In this document: one piece after another, positions 61,918 to 64,000 of the stretch | Position numbering within the stretch: the first letter of the stretch is position 1 | Layout: every line of letters starts with the position of its first letter | Assembly (NCBI RefSeq): GCF_025698545.1 | Contig: NC_068571.1 | Location: 48,517,733 to 48,581,732 of the forward strand | Origin: Gossypium raimondii | Lineage: Eukaryota; Streptophyta; Magnoliopsida; Malvales; Malvaceae | Length of the DNA: 64,000 nt | Reading direction: 5' to 3' | Notes under the pieces: generated by a model | Seen by the model: the letters and a program-made list of their open reading frames with translations, nothing else | What the model was told of the DNA's origin: nothing | The model's database searches: none | Program-made: the position numbers and the translations under genes

Positions 61918-64000
61918 TATAACAGCTTAATTTTCAATGGTTTCGAAAAATGTGGTTCGAGATCACTAAATCCGACGAGTGAGTTCAAAAATTTTATTAT
62001 TTATTATGTACGAGTTAAGTGTGATTTTAGAAAGATTTTTGAATTAGTGATTTGTGTTTTAAAAGAATTTATTAGGTTAAGTGGTTCTGAAAACGAGATA
62101 TCAAGACCTCGATTTCATAAACCGAGCCATAAATATTTTTATAAATATTTACAGAGTGTCATTAAGTTAGTATTAAAGTTTCATTAGAAAATTTTAACGT
62201 TTTGACAGTTAATTAATTAAAAAGGACTACATTGAAAAATGTGCAAAACTTGCCAGAGTGATAAAATAGCCTAAATGTTAAATAAGGAAGGACTTGAAGG
62301 GTAAATAAGCCTAAAATAAGAGGCTTGACGGCATGGGTGTAGAAAAATCATGAAATTAGTGTGAACAGGAGGTAAAATTGGAAATGAAATAAAACTTAAT
62401 AGTTAAAAATAGGATTTAATTTAATATATAGACACTTCTTCATAATTCTCAGCCAAAAACACCATTGAAGAACCCTTAAGAAGCTGGTTTTCATATTTTT
62501 CTACATATGAGTTCAATTCTTGCTCTTTTCTTGAATTTTTTTGTGTTTTAAGACTTTTGTAATTAGGTCCAACTATCTAATTCATTAGTTTTTGATTTTA
62601 TGGGTAATTTTGAAAGTTATAAATGATGAGTGCTAGATTTTTATGATGAATTAACATGGAATTGAGGCTTTAATTTTGTTATATGATGATTTTATCAAGC
62701 AATTTTAATAGAAATTGATTATAGGACTAAATTGTGAAAAAGATTAAATCTTAGGGTTTGATATTAGGTTAAGTTTATCAAAGGCTGTGAGATAGCCTAG
62801 AATAGTTAGATAAATTTTCAATTGAGAAAATTACTCAATTGATAGGATAATTGGTGAGGACTAAATTGTAAAAAGTGTAAAAGTTGGGGTAATTGTGTAA
62901 TTTAAAAATTGAAGGGTATTAATTGTGAAGTGAATTAGAATTGAAAAATATACTAATGAATAAACAATTTTATATTTTAGATCAAGATCCCGTAGATTAA
63001 CGAGAAAAAGGGAAATTAGTAGAACAGTCTCTGACTACTACAAACTTACAATTTAACCCAGGTAAGTTCGTATGGTTTAATTTTAATGTTATAAATTAAA
63101 TTGATGTATAGTAATGTGTATTTATTTATATCATTTGTGAAAATAAAATTATTGTTAAAGTTATGAAATTAAATTGAGTGTTCGTAAAGAATGGAATGCA
63201 TGATTGAGTACAGTTGTTCAGTGCGAAATAGGAATTACCAGCAAATTACCTAAGTAAACCAGAGTTTAGCATTTGTTGCGAACTTCCGTGTTTGCTTTCC
63301 ATTTAGCTATTGTGAGCTTCAGTCAACTCATATGAGTTTCAGTTTAACCCTTCTGGGTTTCAGTTCAACTATTTTGAGCTTTAGTTTTACCCTAATGGGT
63401 TTCAATTTAGCTATTTTGAGCTTCAAATTAACCTTTATGGGTTTCCGTTTAGCTCTTATGAGCTTCCGTTTAACCCTTACGGGTTTCTGTGTAGCACTTA
63501 TGTGCTTCATTGCAGCATTCGGGCTTCTGTTTACGATGTACACAAATCCGTAAGACGTTCTCTGATTTGACAAGGATTGGTAAGTGCCATATGGAATTAA
63601 TGTGGAAGAATTTAAGTTATTATTGATATTGAGCTCGAATAAGTGAATTCATCAATCGAAGTTGTGATTGGCAAGAAACGTTTGTGAAATGATTTACCTA
63701 AATGAAATATTATACTATGTTCGGTAAGATTTATATTTAAAGCCAAGGAACTTACTAAGCTTCATTAAGCTTACTGTGTTGTTTAATGTTCTTTGCAGAT
63801 TTTCTAGAAGTTCGGAGGATCGGATCAATACATCGAGTCACACTATCAAGTTCGCTCCGGTAGAGTTTGTTATACATTTTATGGTTTATATAGCATGTAT
63901 AGGGCTGGATTGGAAAATAGCTAAATTTGAAGTATGGTTGTGAATGACATATATATATATATGTATATATGTTAGTATGCATGTCTTTAGTAGTAAATTT
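61918..64000 (+). mobile_element. LTR (or LTR retrotransposon) running off the window
   Basis: Starts TATAACAGCTTAATTTTCAA and continues in step with the solo LTR at 18907: GTTCGAGATCACTAAATCCG against TTTGAGATCACTAAATCTGA, then TAAATATTTTTATAAATATT and ACAGAGTGTCATTA. The first dinucleotide is TA instead of TG. No coding. The 3' end is not in the window, so solo LTR or full element cannot be decided. Confidence 0.75.
63302..63530 (+). repeat. Tandem 21-bp covarying hairpin array in the second LTR
   Basis: Eleven units of about 21 bp. Alternate units have stems AGCTC/GAGCT (AGCTCTTATGAGCT) and AACCC/GGGTT (AACCCTTACGGGTT). Variants keep pairing: AACTCATATGAGTT and AGCACTTATGTGCT. Each ends TTCAG, TTCCG or TTCTG. 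An apparent Lys/Arg-rich open frame on the minus strand over this region is a by-product of the repeat. Confidence 0.9.

Noticed and set aside
63328-63573. Minus-strand Lys/Arg-rich repeat protein frame, and its plus-strand counterpart
   Set aside because: The frames only translate the 21-bp hairpin array; periodicity forces long open frames on both strands. No start context, domain or splice signal.

Overview
The window is nuclear DNA from a flowering plant. It holds intron-containing genes with GT-AG borders, AT-rich spacers and many plant-type transposons. Gene content and the cotton-like flavour of the repeats suggest a Malvaceae genome, most likely Gossypium. That genus call is an inference from memory; no search was run.

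Layout. Bases 1-6,250 are transposon debris: the 3' end of a CACTA element with transposase remnants (1-1648), an LTR remnant (about 1900-4209), a small TTA-flanked MITE, and two foldback elements. One foldback carries a 9-bp target duplication just upstream of the first gene. From 6.5 to 17.2 kb lie three plus-strand genes: nuclear poly(A)-binding protein (PABN-type), Mediator subunit 31 and the light-harvesting-like protein LIL3. From 18.9 to 22.6 kb is a 3.67-kb solo LTR with a 5-bp target duplication. From 23.8 to 28.1 kb is a TMEM135/Tim17-like membrane protein. It is followed by two decayed ankyrin/PGG-domain genes (28.5-30.6 kb). On the minus strand are a U6 snRNA phosphodiesterase (USB1, 33.0-31.2 kb) and a complete 21-exon chromomethylase of the CMT3 type (41.5-34.9 kb). 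A small secreted glycine-rich protein sits at 48.4-47.9 kb, minus strand. I recognise no other protein gene. The rest (42-47.9 kb and 48.5-64 kb) is AT-rich spacer with a foldback enclosing an LTR-like promoter, tandem repeats, MITEs, a non-autonomous Helitron and, at 61.9 kb to the window edge, another LTR.

The seven intact genes were spliced by hand; each gives one continuous frame of family-typical length (228, 208, 248, 521, 290, 905 and 160 residues). Several act in nuclear RNA or chromatin biology (poly(A) tail binding, transcription coactivation, U6 maturation, CHG DNA methylation), but they are not an operon or a known pathway cluster. PABN, TMEM135-like, ankyrin and USB1 occur in the same order as neighbours on Arabidopsis chromosome 5 (recalled as At5g51120 to At5g51170), so this is an ancestral block.

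The most unusual signal is not a protein. Two related LTRs (18.9-22.6 kb and 61.9-64 kb) each carry a tandem array of very short hairpins. The repeat sequences are unrelated between the two LTRs, but within each array the two stem sides change together. This looks like conserved secondary structure in LTR RNA or single-stranded DNA, and it is the best candidate here for something undescribed.
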